60,000 nucleotides of DNA. Origin: Owenia fusiformis. Lineage: Eukaryota > Annelida > Polychaeta > Sabellida > Oweniidae. Shown piece by piece: positions 38,187 through 51,545 of this stretch; the first letter of the stretch is position 1, and every line of letters starts with the position of its first letter. The position numbers and the translations under genes were made by a program. The DNA lies in NCBI GenBank assembly GCA_903813345.2, contig CAIIXF020000001.1:26837915-26897914 (forward strand), in the 5' to 3' direction. Below the pieces are notes generated by a model. The model had not been told where the DNA came from. It saw nothing but the letters and a program-made list of their open reading frames with translations, and made no database searches.

Positions 38187-41049
38187 ATGTTCTGATCACT
38201 TAATAGGAACTAAAAATCCAATATGCATTTAAGAGCTCTCAATGTTTTATATTCACTGATTTCCCTCGTTGAAGTTTGTTTCAGTATATTAAAAATATTG
38301 ATAACTTTTCATCAGATGCTGTGTATGTATTATCGTTGTTATCCTTAGCTTTATTCCTTTCAGCTGCAGTCAACGTCTCTCTTTCTTTTACATGTAGATT
38401 CTAATCATTCCCACAAAATGTTATATATTCATCCGTCAATTAAACATTGTGTCACAGATGTTGCAGGCCTGGATTAACACATACCAAATAACTATGTGTA
38501 TTCCTGTAATAATTTGTAACACTGTCCTGATTAAGTGTGAATTCAAGGTTGCTCAGTCCTGAATCTCTTGGTACAAATAGCCTGAAATTACAGAGAAAAA
38601 ATGGTAAAGATTACACTATTCGTTTTTTTAAATATATCCCACATACAAAATTAACTGCTCCCGTTGGTTGATAATAAGCACAGGCATATGTTAGACTAGT
38701 ATTATTAACTTACCGCCAGGTGATAATTACAAACCGCTAAATAGATTGTTTATGCTCAAAGCATTTATACTCCAGTTAGAACCTCTCTTATCATGCAATA
38801 TTTATGAAATTATCTCAACCTCTCAATATTTCAATTCATAATCACTGATGTACAGTTACAATAATTTTTAGAGCTTGCTATTAGTCCTAAATTTCCAAAA
38901 TAGAAATGAATATTCTGATGTGAAGACTAAAACATGGTTAATAATATAAAGGACATAATTATATTCTGAGTTCAATTGGCTTAGATTAAAGGGTTGGGCC
39001 CTTAATACAATCCTTAAACCTTGAAACCCAGGCCTTGAAAGCAAAACATCTGAAGTTCTTTCGTGTGTTTTCATCATTTTGATACACGATGCTTATGGAG
39101 ACAACTTAATATTGTAAATCTCCACTTAATCTCTCTAATCCTAATGTTGAAATATACGCAAAATAAATAGCACAGTAATAAGAAAATCAATACAAGAGAG
39201 ATGAACTGTTTGTTCTCTAGAAGGTTTTCAACTTGAGTCGTATCTGTGACACTGTCCTTTAATATAACCATCAACTTGGAACAATTCTCATCTGATTGGC
39301 TTCAATATTGACATATGACATACATGTACTGCATTTGTATCTGGAATCAATTTTACTGTATGCCTTATTTTGACACTTAAGACAAACTTAGTGATTTTGA
39401 GTGTAACAGTCCTGACGAATTAAATCAAGTAAAGTTTGCTTCAAATACTGTCTGGATTAAGTACCACTTCTACAATGTATAGTTATTTATATTACAAGTT
39501 TGATGTTAAACCATTTTTATTATGTCACCATCAGAATTGGTGAAATATTGTTATTTTTTGTGGACAGTGTTTGGTGGGATATGTTCTGTGGTCGAAGTTC
39601 GGGTTCGGCATCTGTAACAAATTCTTACAAACATTTCTTGTGAAAGGCATGTGATTAAATCTATCCAATCAGGTTTGGCAAGAAAATAAATTGTTTTTAG
39701 GCTAGCAATATACATACTGTCAATAACACGTCCATTTAATGTGACGGGATTTAGAGGTACAGCTTTGTTTTTCATTGGTTGAGAGGGACACACCTTAATT
39801 AATGCAACATTTGGAGATATCCCAAATGGTCGAAAGAATGATCAATTTACTTTTAAATTCCCCGTAGCCATGATATTTGTGTAGGATGACAAATGTAATA
39901 GAATTGTCATCCGGAAGTTGGCCGTTAGTTATGGATAATTCTATCATGTTTGATTTATGAGGAATTTGTTGTTAACGTTTCCTAAGAAAGGGAATGTCCA
40001 GCTTCATATGAACAATAGAATGTTAAGTATATGACACCTGGTTAATGACTATGTTATAGCAAAGAACCAGCCTTTTAGATTAGCAAAATCAATGATAGTG
40101 TAATGTATATTTGTAAAATTGGGAGCTTATTGAAGACAAAATTAATGCCATCCTCTGTATTTCTATAATCCCTTACTAGACTACCATTTCTATAAATTGC
40201 TCATTTGGGTACACATTACTAATACAGTGTAATCTAAAGTCCAAAGAAAATAATTCAACTTTAGTGTAATAAAACAGTATACTCTGCAACAATAACTTCC
40301 CTCTTGGTTATTCAAAGCTAGTTTTGATTCAAATAATTTAATATTATGTTTATGAGTGTAGTATTTCACACCAACATGTGCCTCTATGACCACATAACAA
40401 ATACCTAAATCATGGCATTTTAATGGTTAGAGAGTTTAAATTTGAAATAAATGACAGCTGACAATGATACATGTAGAAAATTGAGCCTCAAATTGTTACC
40501 TTTTCAAAAAAGAATGGATGCCACAAATTAACCAAGTTGGTTAATTTTTTTACATGATAGAGAGGCATGGGTTAGTTAATTAAAGGTTGAAAAAAATAAA
40601 TTATAATATTAGTTCTACAACTTTCATTTGAAGATATCAATTTATGTGTACAATTATTAATATCTAAATGAAAGTGGGTCAAGCAATTTATATTTTGAAT
40701 ATTATGAGTTGATATTATAAAAGCAGCCTACAATAAGACAGACTGTCCAAAAGTAGATCTTAGATACAAGGTAGGTCAAATGAACTTTTGATTGTAAAAT
40801 GGCAAAATCCACAAAGTACTACATTCCTCAGACATAAGTTTATTGGTCCATGGTATTCATCCAGATTTGAATAATCAGATGTTTTTTATTTTAGATTTAG
40901 AAAGGCATCTGATTTCATAAACTAAATATCACATCACCTGGCATGTTATATAACATTCTACAAGTCCTCAGCAATTCTACAATTTATTCCACTAGGAAAA
41001 AGCAGTGTGCAATCAAGGGTAATGAGATGATTTGATTTAGAAACAATGT
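38187..41049. other. Non-coding stretch; fragments of dispersed repeat
   Basis: A partial copy of the GTGGACAGTGTTTGGTG repeat is at about 39558-39620. No gene or other clear repeat was seen. Confidence 0.5.
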
Positions 41050-41599
41050 AAAATCATCTTACTCAAGGGGCGAGGAGGAAAATTCTCAATAAATGGTGTA
41101 TAGTTGGTTTGGCAGTATTTTCAGTTAGGGGAGAGTCTTGGATGAAATTTCCACCTAGGTGATAGCTTCGCAGAGTGGTAGGAAGTTCTTTTTTTTGAGG
41201 AGTTAGCCCCCCACCCCCAAAAAACACCCCACCCTGGGGAAAAAATTGTTCACACTAAATAACCTTAGATATTTTGATGTTTGTAAGTGACATACATAGA
41301 TATTATATATATGAATAATTTGCAGTATTATTGATACTGATGACTCCTAAGGAATTTGAATATCAGTACAAAGTGTGTACCCCAGGGGGCAAATTCGTGA
41401 CTCATTTTCTTACTGTTTTGATTCTAACTTTTCAATTAGACACTGTAAGAGGTTGAAAAAATTCATGTGAAGTGCCCAATAGCAGGGTTAGTAACCCTGA
41501 AAGATGCAAAGCCATGGAAGAAGTAGGAGCTGAGAAAAGAATTGTTGATTTTTCGAAAAATTTGACATTTTTGACAACTGGATTTTGTGTATGACTATA

Positions 41600-42330
41600 G
41601 CTGACCCCTATAGTTTCTAGATCCATCCCTCTATGATGATATTTATGGTTTTATAGTGTGGAACTAAGATGTAAAACATAATTTAGATGTGTTTTAAGGA
41701 AGTTAAAGGTTTTAAACAAGTCCAAAATTTGAAAAATTGTAAATATAAGGTTTCAAATTTATGAATTCCAGGTATAGCCATGGCTGACCCCTATAGTTTC
41801 TAGATCCATCCATCTTTGATGATATTTATGCTTTCATAGTGTGAAACTAAGATGTAAAACATAAATTAGATGGGTTTTAAGAAAGTTATAGGTTTTAAAC
41901 AAGTCCAAAATTCGAAAAATTGTAAATGTAAGGTTTCAAATTTACGAATTCCAGCTATAGCCATGGCTGACCCCTATAGTTTCTAGATCCATCCCTCTTT
42001 GATGATATTTATGGTTTTGTAGTATGGAACTAAAGATGTAAAACATAATTTAGATGGGTTTTAAGGAAATTAATGATTTAAAACAAGTCCAAAATTTGAA
42101 AAATTGTAAATATAAGGTTTCAAATTTACGAATTTTAGGTATAGCCATGGATGACCCTTATGGCTTTTTCATCAATACTTCTATGATGAAACATATACTT
42201 TTAGAGTGTGAAACTAAGATGTAAAACATACCGAAGATGAATTTTAAGGAAGTTTAAGAATTTTAACAAGTGCAATATTTGAAAAATTGAGAAATATCAG
42301 GTCTCAAAGGAGCACGGAAAGTATCGCAAC
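41600..42330 (+). repeat. 183-bp tandem repeat, left arm, about 4 copies
   Basis: Each unit reads ATAGCCATGGCTGACCCCTA, a TAGTTTCTAGATCCATCC block, AACTAAGATGTAAAACATA, TTTTAAACAAGTCCAAAATT and a TTGTAAATATAAGG block. The fourth copy is the most diverged. Confidence 0.85.
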
Positions 42331-42510
42331 AGATTTCAGACAGTCATATGTTGGATTTTGTCTGTTTTCTGAGGATTTAAGCAGGTGCATATGATAGACC
42401 ATTGCATTACCTACAGGAAAAGAACTCTTAGAGATGATAAAATAGTTTAGAATTTGAGACAGCGAAGGTGAAAACATTCAACCCACATGTTTTTGGGGAA
42501 ATGTCGTCCT
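42303..42510 (+). repeat. Inner inverted repeat, left copy
   Basis: AAAGTATCGCAACAGATTTC and CATATGTTGGATTTTG here pair with the copy at about 42785-42995, with a spacer of roughly 275 bases that includes an ACATATAT-rich run. Confidence 0.8.
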
Positions 42511-42784
42511 GATTTTCAACCCCGTTCACCCCTGGTTTTTCAATTTTTGTTGCATCAATATGTTGCCTTTTGAGACATAGTTAACCATTAAAAGGATAAA
42601 TTTCTTTTAGATAAAGCGGAAAACAATATTTTCCTGTTATTTTCCCATAGGGAAAACTCATGTGATCCATTGCTTTCAGCTTAATTTTGGTCACCCATAT
42701 TTGATATCTTTAAAATCCCTGATGGAATGTATTTTTCATTTAAAGGGGTTAACTGTATGTAAAAACACATATATTTATACATAT

Positions 42785-42995
42785 ACACATATATATTTAT
42801 GCATGTGGATGGGTTGTTTGCACCTTCCCTGTCTCAAAATAGAAATTATTTTATCATCTCTATGGGTGCTTTTCCTGGAGGAAATGCATTGGCCTAACAT
42901 GCAACATGAAATATGCACCTCCTCAAACCCTCAGAAATTAGCCAAAATCCAACATATGATTGCTGAAATCTGTTGCGATACTTTCAGTCCTCCTT
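42785..42995 (-). repeat. Inner inverted repeat, right copy
   Basis: CAAAATCCAACATATGATTG and GAAATCTGTTGCGATACTTT mirror the left copy. The pair would form a stem of about 200 bp. Confidence 0.8.
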
Positions 42996-43540
42996 TACGA
43001 TTTCAGGTATAGCCCTGGATCTCTTTTTGAATGTATGACTTAGCTTAGAAATTAGATGTTGAAAATATTGTGGTCAGGTTTGATCCATGTTACATGTATT
43101 GTTAAAAGAAAAAATCATTAGAGTTGAGGAATTAAACTTTGAATTCCTAAGGGGGTGAGAGGTTAATAAATCCCCCAGTAAGTGTAACTGCTCCTAGGGA
43201 TATCGTATACAGTGTAGTTATTGATTGATTAAATGCATGGATTATAACTAATTAATTATTATTTGATGATATTTATTATGTGATATAGCATTTTTACTTT
43301 TTCACATCAACATGTCCGATGTAATGTTCTGCATTATCAAAATACATAAAGACATGGTTAATTAAAAGAAACATGTTTTCTCTATATTTTGTTATGCCCC
43401 TTCTGTAATTAAGCAATGATCATCTCCTAATACAAAATGTTGTTATGAATTATCAAATTATAATCACTACACTCCCAATAAAACAATTTGTCATCAGGCA
43501 ACGGTAATTATTTGGGAAAATAAGGATTATAAGGATCATA

Positions 43541-43560
43541 CCCCCCCCCCCCCCCCCCCC
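43541..43560 (+). repeat. Run of 20 C
   Basis: Twenty C followed by GGG; the minus strand is a G20 run able to form a G-quadruplex. It lies inside the foldback interior. Confidence 0.92.
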
Positions 43561-44514
43561 GGGCCTAGAAACTTCCGTTAGTGCAATGATATAAGGAACT
43601 CTAGGGTAAAAGGATCTAGCATAGTTAAAGATTTTTTTTCATTTATTGAAATGATAGTCATAAAATTATAATATCAGTGTCATTTGATGCAAATTACTGC
43701 AGTCCCACATGTTCTGCTGAATGTAAAACAGAGTGAATAATTTTAAAATCAGCCTCTTCAGGAGTGTAATTTAACAGGAGATTTCAGTTATCATTTTCAC
43801 AGATATTTGAGTTCTCTCCAATAGTTCCACTTAAAACAATCTTGACTTTTGGCACATTTTTAGAATGCTGCTTTATTGAATTTCTTTGTAATCTTTGAAA
43901 AGTTGTCTTATATTACTTGGACAAAGGTATTCATATTTTTAGGTAATGGTGTAATTTCTTCTATGGATTAAAGTTCAATAGGGGAAGCATCCATTCTTCG
44001 CATTCTTTCAGAATCCTTTACTGATGGAGACAACTAGCTAGGAGTCTAATATGAAATCTATTCTTTGGGCTCCTTTACTAGATTTGATGGAGTAGTCAAA
44101 TATAGCTTTCCAAAACTCATTGTCAAACGAACTGTTTGCATCCATATAAGATCATAGTTTACTCACTCATTTCTAGGCAAGGTGTGTCCAATTCCAGCCA
44201 ATTCAATATTCCATATAACTGCATTCCAATTTACTACTCTCATAAACCCAAGGTCAATTTTAGATTCCAGAGAAACTAATGAAACTAATGATCATAGGGA
44301 ATAGCATGCCAAGTGCTTGTATTTGAATTTATGTGGATTACTCATTTGGTAGACACCTTTATCAAATGTTAAAGTGTTGTTGATTTTAAAGTTGTACAAG
44401 CACAGTGTCATGGGTGCTTTCTTTTCCTGACATAGTATAACATTGTGGTAAAAATTATCAAAGGCACCTAGTACAGTAGTTCTAGTTCATCATCTTGTAT
44501 AAATGATATATCAG

Positions 44515-45035
44515 CAGTGAAACCTGTATATCCCAACATCTGACTATTGTGAACACCTACCAATCATACCAACACCTGACTTATCTGAAAACCAACCAAT
44601 CTGAACACTTTTCCCCAGTTCAATTTTTCCTTCCTCCCATTGACTCCTATGTTTAAAAATTGAAATTTGAACACCTCTTAATTCGAACAGTGAACACTCA
44701 TATTTGAAAAATCAACCTATTTAACTTGAACTTTTATTTTACCAAATATCACATATTTCTTACAAAATTGCTCAAATATTGTCAGTTTAACACTGAATTG
44801 TTATGATATCAAAACTTTTGAATTGGATTTTGGAATGCTATTAAGCTTTTCGGGTGGTCAGTATAAATATTATTAATATTTATTAATATTTTTCATTGAG
44901 AATGCATTCATATTTCTTCAAAATCCAGAATATTGCAGATGTAAAAACCTCAAAATTCAAACACTTCTAATTTGGACGCTTTTAGCTGGTCCAAATACTA
45001 TATCTAGTAGCATTCAGATTAGAAAGATTTTACTG
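44515..45035. mobile_element. CAGTAAAACC-type MITE, 521 bp
   Basis: Left end CAGTGAAACCTGTATATCCC, right end AAAGATTTTACTG. Interior repeats of 'tctgaaca' and 'gaacac' phrases match the GTTCGGAT subfamily. Nested in the foldback interior. Confidence 0.7.
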
Positions 45036-45164
45036 TAGTTCATGACTTTTCACTCCATCTATATGCAGCAGACTAACTGCTGCAACAGGTATATATTCTA
45101 CACCTGGTCTCTAAGCTATGATGTCACGGTTGTTAGTATTATGCTCATAACCTTCGATTATCAG

Positions 45165-45915
45165 GGCTCATTCAAGGCTGTACCTGAATAACGTGAATTT
45201 GAGACCAATTTTCGAGATCAATTTTTCAAATTTTGCACTTGTTTAAAACCTTGAACTTCCTTCAAACTCATCTTATGCATCTTTTACATTTTAGTTAAAT
45301 ACTCTAAAAATATATATCTCATCACTGAGGTATAGATGTAAAAAAACCATAAGGGTCATCTTTGGCTATACCTGAAATTCATAAATTTGAAAACTTACAT
45401 TTACAATTCTTCAAATTTTTGACTTGTTTAAAACCTTAAACTTTCTTAAAATTCATTTTGGGTATGTTAAATCTTAGTCCCACACTCTAAAACTGTATAT
45501 TTAATCATAGAGGTATGGATGCAAAAACCATAACGGTCAGCCGTGGCTATACCTGAAATTCGTAAATTTGAAACCTTATATTTACAATTTTTCAAATTTT
45601 GAACTTGTTTAAAACCTTAAACTTCCTTAAAACCCATCTAAATTGTGTTTTACATATTAGTTCCATACAGCAATACCATAAGTATCAACATAGAGGGATG
45701 GATCTAGAAACTTTAGGGGTCTGCCATGGCTCTACCTGGAATTCGTAAATTTGAAACCTTATATTTACAATTTTTCAAATTTTGGACTTGTTTAAAACCT
45801 CAAACTTCCTTAAAACCAATCTTAATTATGTTTTACATCTTAGTTCCACACTATAAAACCATATATATCATCATAGAGGGATGGATCCAGGATCTATAGG
45901 GGTCAGCTATAGTCA
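45165..45915 (-). repeat. 183-bp tandem repeat, right arm, about 4-5 copies
   Basis: Reverse complement of the left-arm units; GGTCAGC/GGTCTGC junctions at about 45354, 45536, 45720 and 45900 keep the same period. Confidence 0.83.
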
Positions 45916-46984
45916 TACACAAAATCCAGTTGTCAAAAATGTCAAATTTTTCGAAAAATCAACAATTCTTTTCTCAGCTCCTACTTCTTCCATGGCTTTG
46001 AATTTTTCAGGGTTACTAACCCTGCTATTGGGCACTTCACATGAATTTTTTCAACCTCTTACAGTGTCTAGTTGAAAAGTTAGGATCAAAATAGTAAGGA
46101 AATGGGTCACGAATTTGCCCCCTGGGGTACACACTTTGTACTAATATTCAATTTTTTTAGGAGTAATCAGCATCAATTATACTGCAAATGATTCATATAT
46201 ATAATATCTATGTATGTCACTTACAAACATCAAAATATCTAAGGTTATTTAGTGTGAACAATTTTTTTCCCCGGGGTGGGGTGTTTTTGTGGGGTAGGGG
46301 GCTAACTCTTCAAAAAAAAGAACTTCCTACCACTCTGTGAAGCTATCACCTAGGTGGAAATTTCATCCAAGACCCTCCCCTAACTGAAAATGCTGCCAAA
46401 CCAACTATACTCCATTTATTGAGAATTTTCCTCCTCGCCCCTAGAGTATCTATGATTTCACACTTCCAAGATCTTTATTTGCATACAATTGTTCTTCGTA
46501 ATCCTGTGTGCGTCATTGGAGATCATTGCTTAACTCACGCTGTTTTTGTGCTGATTGTTTTTCTCGGTTTATTGGCTTTAGCATGTATAATATATTTATT
46601 GTCTGTTCTTCAAATGTTACCCTTGAGCTTTGTGATCCTAAGATTGATTGAAACACATATAATGAGATAGCAGTTTCCCTAAATATCGATGGGATTAAAT
46701 GGACATGTATAATACCCAATGCTGCAATAAGTTATTCTTATAGTTTTTTTTATGTATTGTTTCTATGGTATCTATATTACAAATTTGGTAAAAATTATCA
46801 TTGTTCTAAATAAAGCATTTAAAGGTCAGCATGTGATTTGGCCTTTATTCCAAAACATCATTGCCACAATTATTTTAAAATCACCGTTGCCACAATTATT
46901 CTAAAAACATCATTACAACAATTATCCCAGTTGTCAATCAAATTTCCTGACTCACTGGTGATCCACTCGTTTACGCTGGTTACC

Positions 46985-47390
46985 GAAACGGTTCGTTACT
47001 GAAACGGTTCGTCTCGGTAACAAAATGTTGGAACGTCGAAGGTACGATTTTTTTTTTTTCCTTATTTCACGCATTGTAGGAAGAATCCCAACGACATTTA
47101 TTCTCACAAACGCGTATCGGTATCATATGTTTTAGAAAATGCACATATTTGAGAAAAAATAGCTCAGATTTAAAAGTGCAGATCTTAACTGTTTTTCGAA
47201 AAACCGTTTATGTAACTTAAGTGAGGAATTAAATTTTCTTAATTTTCTTAAACATATGATACTAATATACGTTTGTGATGATAAAAATGTCATGGGAATT
47301 CTGCTTACAACGTGTGAAATAAGGAAAAAAGAAAAATTGCACCTTCGCTGTTCCAACATTTTGTTACCAAAACGAACCAGTTTTTCCAAA
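46985..47390. mobile_element. Almost fully palindromic MITE
   Basis: GGTAACAAAATGTTGGAACG (about 47015) pairs with the complement GTTCCAACATTTTGTTACC (about 47350). Pairing continues through CCTTATTTCAC/GTGAAATAAGG, GAATCCCA/TGGGAATTC and ATCATATG/CATATGAT toward the middle, so nearly the whole segment folds on itself. GGTTCGT sequences extend the ends. Confidence 0.75.
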
Positions 47391-48773
47391 TCTATTACAA
47401 GAGGAGGACATAACCCAGAATTCATAGATGACATTATCCCATATACAGATGAACCTCTCCAAATATAGGTCGGTTCATCTTTGAATTCAGCATTGCTCAT
47501 TGCCAATAGTCATTAGATATGATGTAATGTGAGGTTTGAACATCATTCCTATGTCTTCTGTCCTGTCCTCATCTTCGCACGCTCGGTCTTCACTGCGTTC
47601 ATTCACGGGAGCCGAGTGAATGAAGATATCCTGTCCTTGATATTGGAATGATCCATCCAACTGAGATACTCCTAGCTCTCTGCTTTCAGGACCTGCTTCA
47701 AGATAATAGATGGGTTGCTTTCAGAATAACAATGAAGATGATCCATTACAAGTTAGGAAAAAAGGACATGCAATGCATCAACGTTATTCTGTCGAATATG
47801 TTGGATTGTAATTGCTCTTGGTGATTTTGCCAGACTTACATCAATGTCCTTAATGTTGCCATATTAGTAACAAATTACAGTTAGGGAATGTTCAACTTCC
47901 CTATTAATTAATCTGTCTAAGCCAGTTTATATTCCCAGCTTGATTTTTGAATGGACTGTTAGAAGTACAGAATCTTGAATAGAATGGCATTTGGAAATGA
48001 CATCTACTTTATTGTTGCCTTTAAAAGAGACATATAGCCTTATAACTATCCTTCGATGTGTACTTGCATCTATATTTGTGTTTGAACTCTTGTGGCTTGA
48101 TTTATTGACCATAACAATAGATTGACTGCCAAGTCATGAGGCATCTATGATTTATAATATGTCCTGATACAATCAAATTTTCTACCAGATCTGCATACTG
48201 ATGCGTCTTAATCTATCTGCCAATATTCCTGCTTTCAAGATTAAACTTGAACAGTTTATTAAGAAAAGGAAGTGACTTGTCATAGCGACCAACTTTAAGA
48301 TTCTAGCTCTTATTAGGTAAAAGAAACCAGAGCCTGAAAAATAAGGGGATAGGAAAAAGTTTAGGGTTTAGGTTTGAAAATAAATTTGTTATTCAGACCT
48401 CATAGGATAAATAGATAAGTTTCACTCCTGTTATTTTAAGGAAAATCTTAGTTATATTTAAAAATTAACCTCCCCATTTCTAGCTAGTTTTGTATATAGT
48501 GTTAACTCACTGACACTCCAACTCTGGTGTCTAATAGAATACTCAACCTTTAACACTCTAGTGTTTATTGCATTAAAAACTTATTCCCTGTTCAGTAAAA
48601 AGAATGCTTCAATTACTCAAAGGGACTCGCTTAACTTGAGTAGCTCTCCAATGAGTGTCTGCCTCTCAAGTGGCCATGGAGTGAATTTGGAATTCTACCC
48701 CTAATAAATTCCACATAACTAAGTGGAAAACGCTTGGTTCCACTAAAAAGTTTTCCACTTAATAAGCTTTGTA
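47391..48773. other. Non-coding; fragment of GTGGAAC-type MITE near 48714-48770
   Basis: AAGTGGAAAACGCTTGGTTC and TTTTCCACTTAATAAG resemble the 24345-24522 MITE subfamily. Otherwise nothing recognised. Confidence 0.5.
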
Positions 48774-49113
48774 CAGTAAAACCTGTCACATCCAGATCCC
48801 ATCGGAACCAGCTTAAAGCGTTCGGATTAGGAGGTGTTCAAATTTCGAAATTTTTGCATTCGCAAGATTTTGAATTTTGAGCAAATTTGAATACATTCTC
48901 TATGAATAGCTTCATGGCATTCCAACAATTTGAAAATCTAATTCAAATGAATTTATTAGGTTTTTCAAATACGACTATTCACTTTTCAAATTAGGAGATG
49001 TTCATATTTCAAGGTTTCATGGTAGTCAATGATGAAAAAAATGTGACCGAAAAAAGTGTTCAGATTGGGAGGTGTTTGGATTGACCAGCTGTTCGGATAT
49101 ACAGGTTTTACTG
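48774..49113. mobile_element. CAGTAAAACC-type MITE, intact, 340 bp
   Basis: Perfect ends CAGTAAAACCTGT and ACAGGTTTTACTG, flanked by TA on both sides. No ORF. The best-preserved member of the family in the window. Confidence 0.82.
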
Positions 49114-49202
49114 TACTTATCCATTAGATTGTAATTTTAAGATGTTTTGTTTTGTTTTTGTTGTTGTCCAAATATGTCATTGTAGATTGTTTGATCACTT
49201 AA

Positions 49203-49315
49203 CTCTAAAAGCTATCCTGCTCCTATAATTAAAACTAACACTAAAAGCTATCCTCTTTCAATAATTAAAACAAACACTAAAAGGTATCCTGTTCCAATAA
49301 TTAAACTAAGCATTT
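49203..49315 (+). repeat. Tandem repeat of about 45 bp, three copies
   Basis: ACTCTAAAAGCTATCCTGCT and a CCAATAATTAAAAC-type end repeat three times with small differences. Confidence 0.75.
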
Positions 49316-51175
49316 GTTCCTGTAGATAGGTTCTGCTGGAATTAGAATAAATGTGAATTATTTATAACTAAATGCATTTCCTTTTTGTCATTCAATAGTA
49401 CCACTTACTCAGTATTAGAATACTTATTAAAAGGAATGAAAACAAGACTTAATTGCTTATTCAACTGGAAGTGATTCATTATTTGCAAGCTACCATGTTT
49501 TTCTGAATTTACTGATTTCTTTTATTACCAGACTATTATAGTTAAAACACATGAAGAGCAACATTTTGCGCAAACAAAAAATTCAGGACAAAACTTCCAA
49601 TCCAAGAAGAAATTTAATTTTGTTGTTTTGGGAACAAGAAGTTTTCTTTATAATTGTTTGATATTTGGAACTTTATAATGTGGTAAATAAAGCCTATATG
49701 CTTACATAGAGAATGAGATATATCTCACATTGATATTTGATATGAAAGCCACAAAAGCAGTTCTTCATTTTCCATTGAGACAGCTAAGCTTATAAGCACA
49801 TCTATATTTGGAATCATGTGGAATTTAGATTGCATTATGCTCAGAGAACAATTTATTATTGAAGCAGCATATGATTTGCCAGTTTGCAGTTTTCATTTCT
49901 GTATTTTCTATCATTCTCAATCGCGCAGTTGAGTATTGGATGTCGAATTAGCCTGTACTTTAACATATTATGTTTCATCGTGATTAACTCGATGGCTGGG
50001 TTATGGTCCAAGTGAAAGAACACAATTAAGATGTTCTCATGGCAAACATGAATTTCTTCAGTTTAATCTTGTACTTACTCTGGTATTCAAATTTGAATTT
50101 GTGCACTCACGCTCAGTTTTTATTCAAGTACTTCATTACATTTGTATCTTTGCACAAAAATATGGTATCCAGTTAATATTAATCCAGTTATATATTCATG
50201 CTTTCAAATTATGCACATTCATGCTGAAGTTCTATGTTGTATTTATTTCTTTATATCTGAATAGCCCCCCCCCCTTCCAGAAAGATATAGATGTAGAGTA
50301 CCACTCTTCCACACTGAAATGAGAAAATTAATTTCTTCTGATTTATTACCAGTATATCCTATGTATTATGGTATTAACAATATAATATTATTCCAAGTTT
50401 GATGTAGCCATTAAGAGAATTCAATAAAGGACTTAAGTGTTAAATATAGAATGTTCTAAATGAGATATGAGATGATTCTGAAAGAAGGGTTTGTCAGTTA
50501 TGGGAAAGGTGCATGGCAGTATATGGACCTAGCTAGAGGTAGACAGTCAGAATTGTAAACCTGTTCTATAAACTTTGGTTAAGAAGTCTATTTGGCCTAG
50601 ACATTTATCATTCAGCCAGGAGACATCATCACTTGACCAAACGTGCCACTTCCTATTAGAAAAGCTTCACTGAAACATTATTTCTCTTGACACAGTTCTA
50701 AATGCTAAGTCTTCTGGGATTTATAGACCTCTTTTATAGCTTGAATATTCTGGTCATAGATTTCAGTAACCATTCAGGGAAATTGAACAAATTGTGATTG
50801 ATGCAACATCGTCAAATTAATCAGATTGGCTCGCTGCTTTTAAGCCATGTTGTTGATTCAGTTTAGACTGTGTCATGAAATGTTACTCAGGCGGCCATTC
50901 ATCTTTAGTAATCTTTACAAAAATCTTGACTTCTTTGTCAACCATGTAGACCAGAAAGAAATCTGAAATATATCCAAAGAGAAAACTTACTTTGTAAAGA
51001 ATTCTAAGATGAAGAACAGAATTTCAAAAATACAACCAAGTATTTTAAAGATTCTTATGCATTCACATTTGTTTAAAATGCATACTTTAATCTCCAGCAC
51101 AAACTATTAAGTATATTTATCTGAAAATATTTAAAATGTACCTATCATTAAAAACAATTGAAAAATGAATTGCAA
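49316..51175. other. Non-coding; nothing recognised
   Basis: AT-rich DNA with a short C run near 50266. No coding signal seen. Confidence 0.5.
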
Positions 51176-51545
51176 TGTATTACCCTGGAAAATAAATCAC
51201 AATTGTATAACCCTTGAAAATGGATGCTTTTTGCACTGCTTGAAAAAAGGATCACTGTTGTATTACCCTTAAAATTAAATTCCTATATTGAATTATTAAA
51301 CCATTGAAAAATTTATCCTTATTGTGTAACCCCCGAGAATGAATTTCTAATATATAAACCATGGAAAATGAATGGTTTTGTATACCCCCCTACCCATTTA
51401 GAATAAATCATAAATGATAATCCTTAAAAATGGATTCCTGTTATGTACCCTTTGAAAATGTATTGCTTTTGTATAATTATAAGGCTTGGAAAAGAAATTG
51501 CCATTTTGTTATAACCCTTAAAAATGAATCACTTTTATGTAACCA
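51176..51545 (+). repeat. Degenerate minisatellite, ~40-bp unit
   Basis: The phrase 'ttgtataacccttgaaaatgaa' recurs about nine times with substitutions and small indels; spacing is roughly 35-50 bases. Confidence 0.7.

Larger units (their letters stand above)
41050..46458. mobile_element. Giant foldback element with 1.3-1.4 kb inverted arms
   Basis: The left arm (about 41050-42330) and right arm (about 45165-46458) are inverted copies. CTCAAGGGGCGAGGAGGAAA near 41063 is mirrored by TTTCCTCCTCGCCCCTAGAG ending near 46446, and CAAATTCGTGACTCATTT (41390) by its complement near 46110. The inner part of each arm is a 183-bp unit repeated about four times, starting GCTGACCCCTATAG at about 41600, 41783, 41966 and 42150. 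The interior (42330-45165) has a second inverted repeat, a C20 run and a 521-bp MITE. There is no transposase. Exact ends and target duplication were not settled. Confidence 0.83.

Noticed and set aside
46419-46670. 83-codon frame with a hydrophobic stretch resembling a membrane segment
   Set aside because: Begins in the arm of the foldback element and has T-rich codons that give a hydrophobic stretch by chance; no other gene signal.
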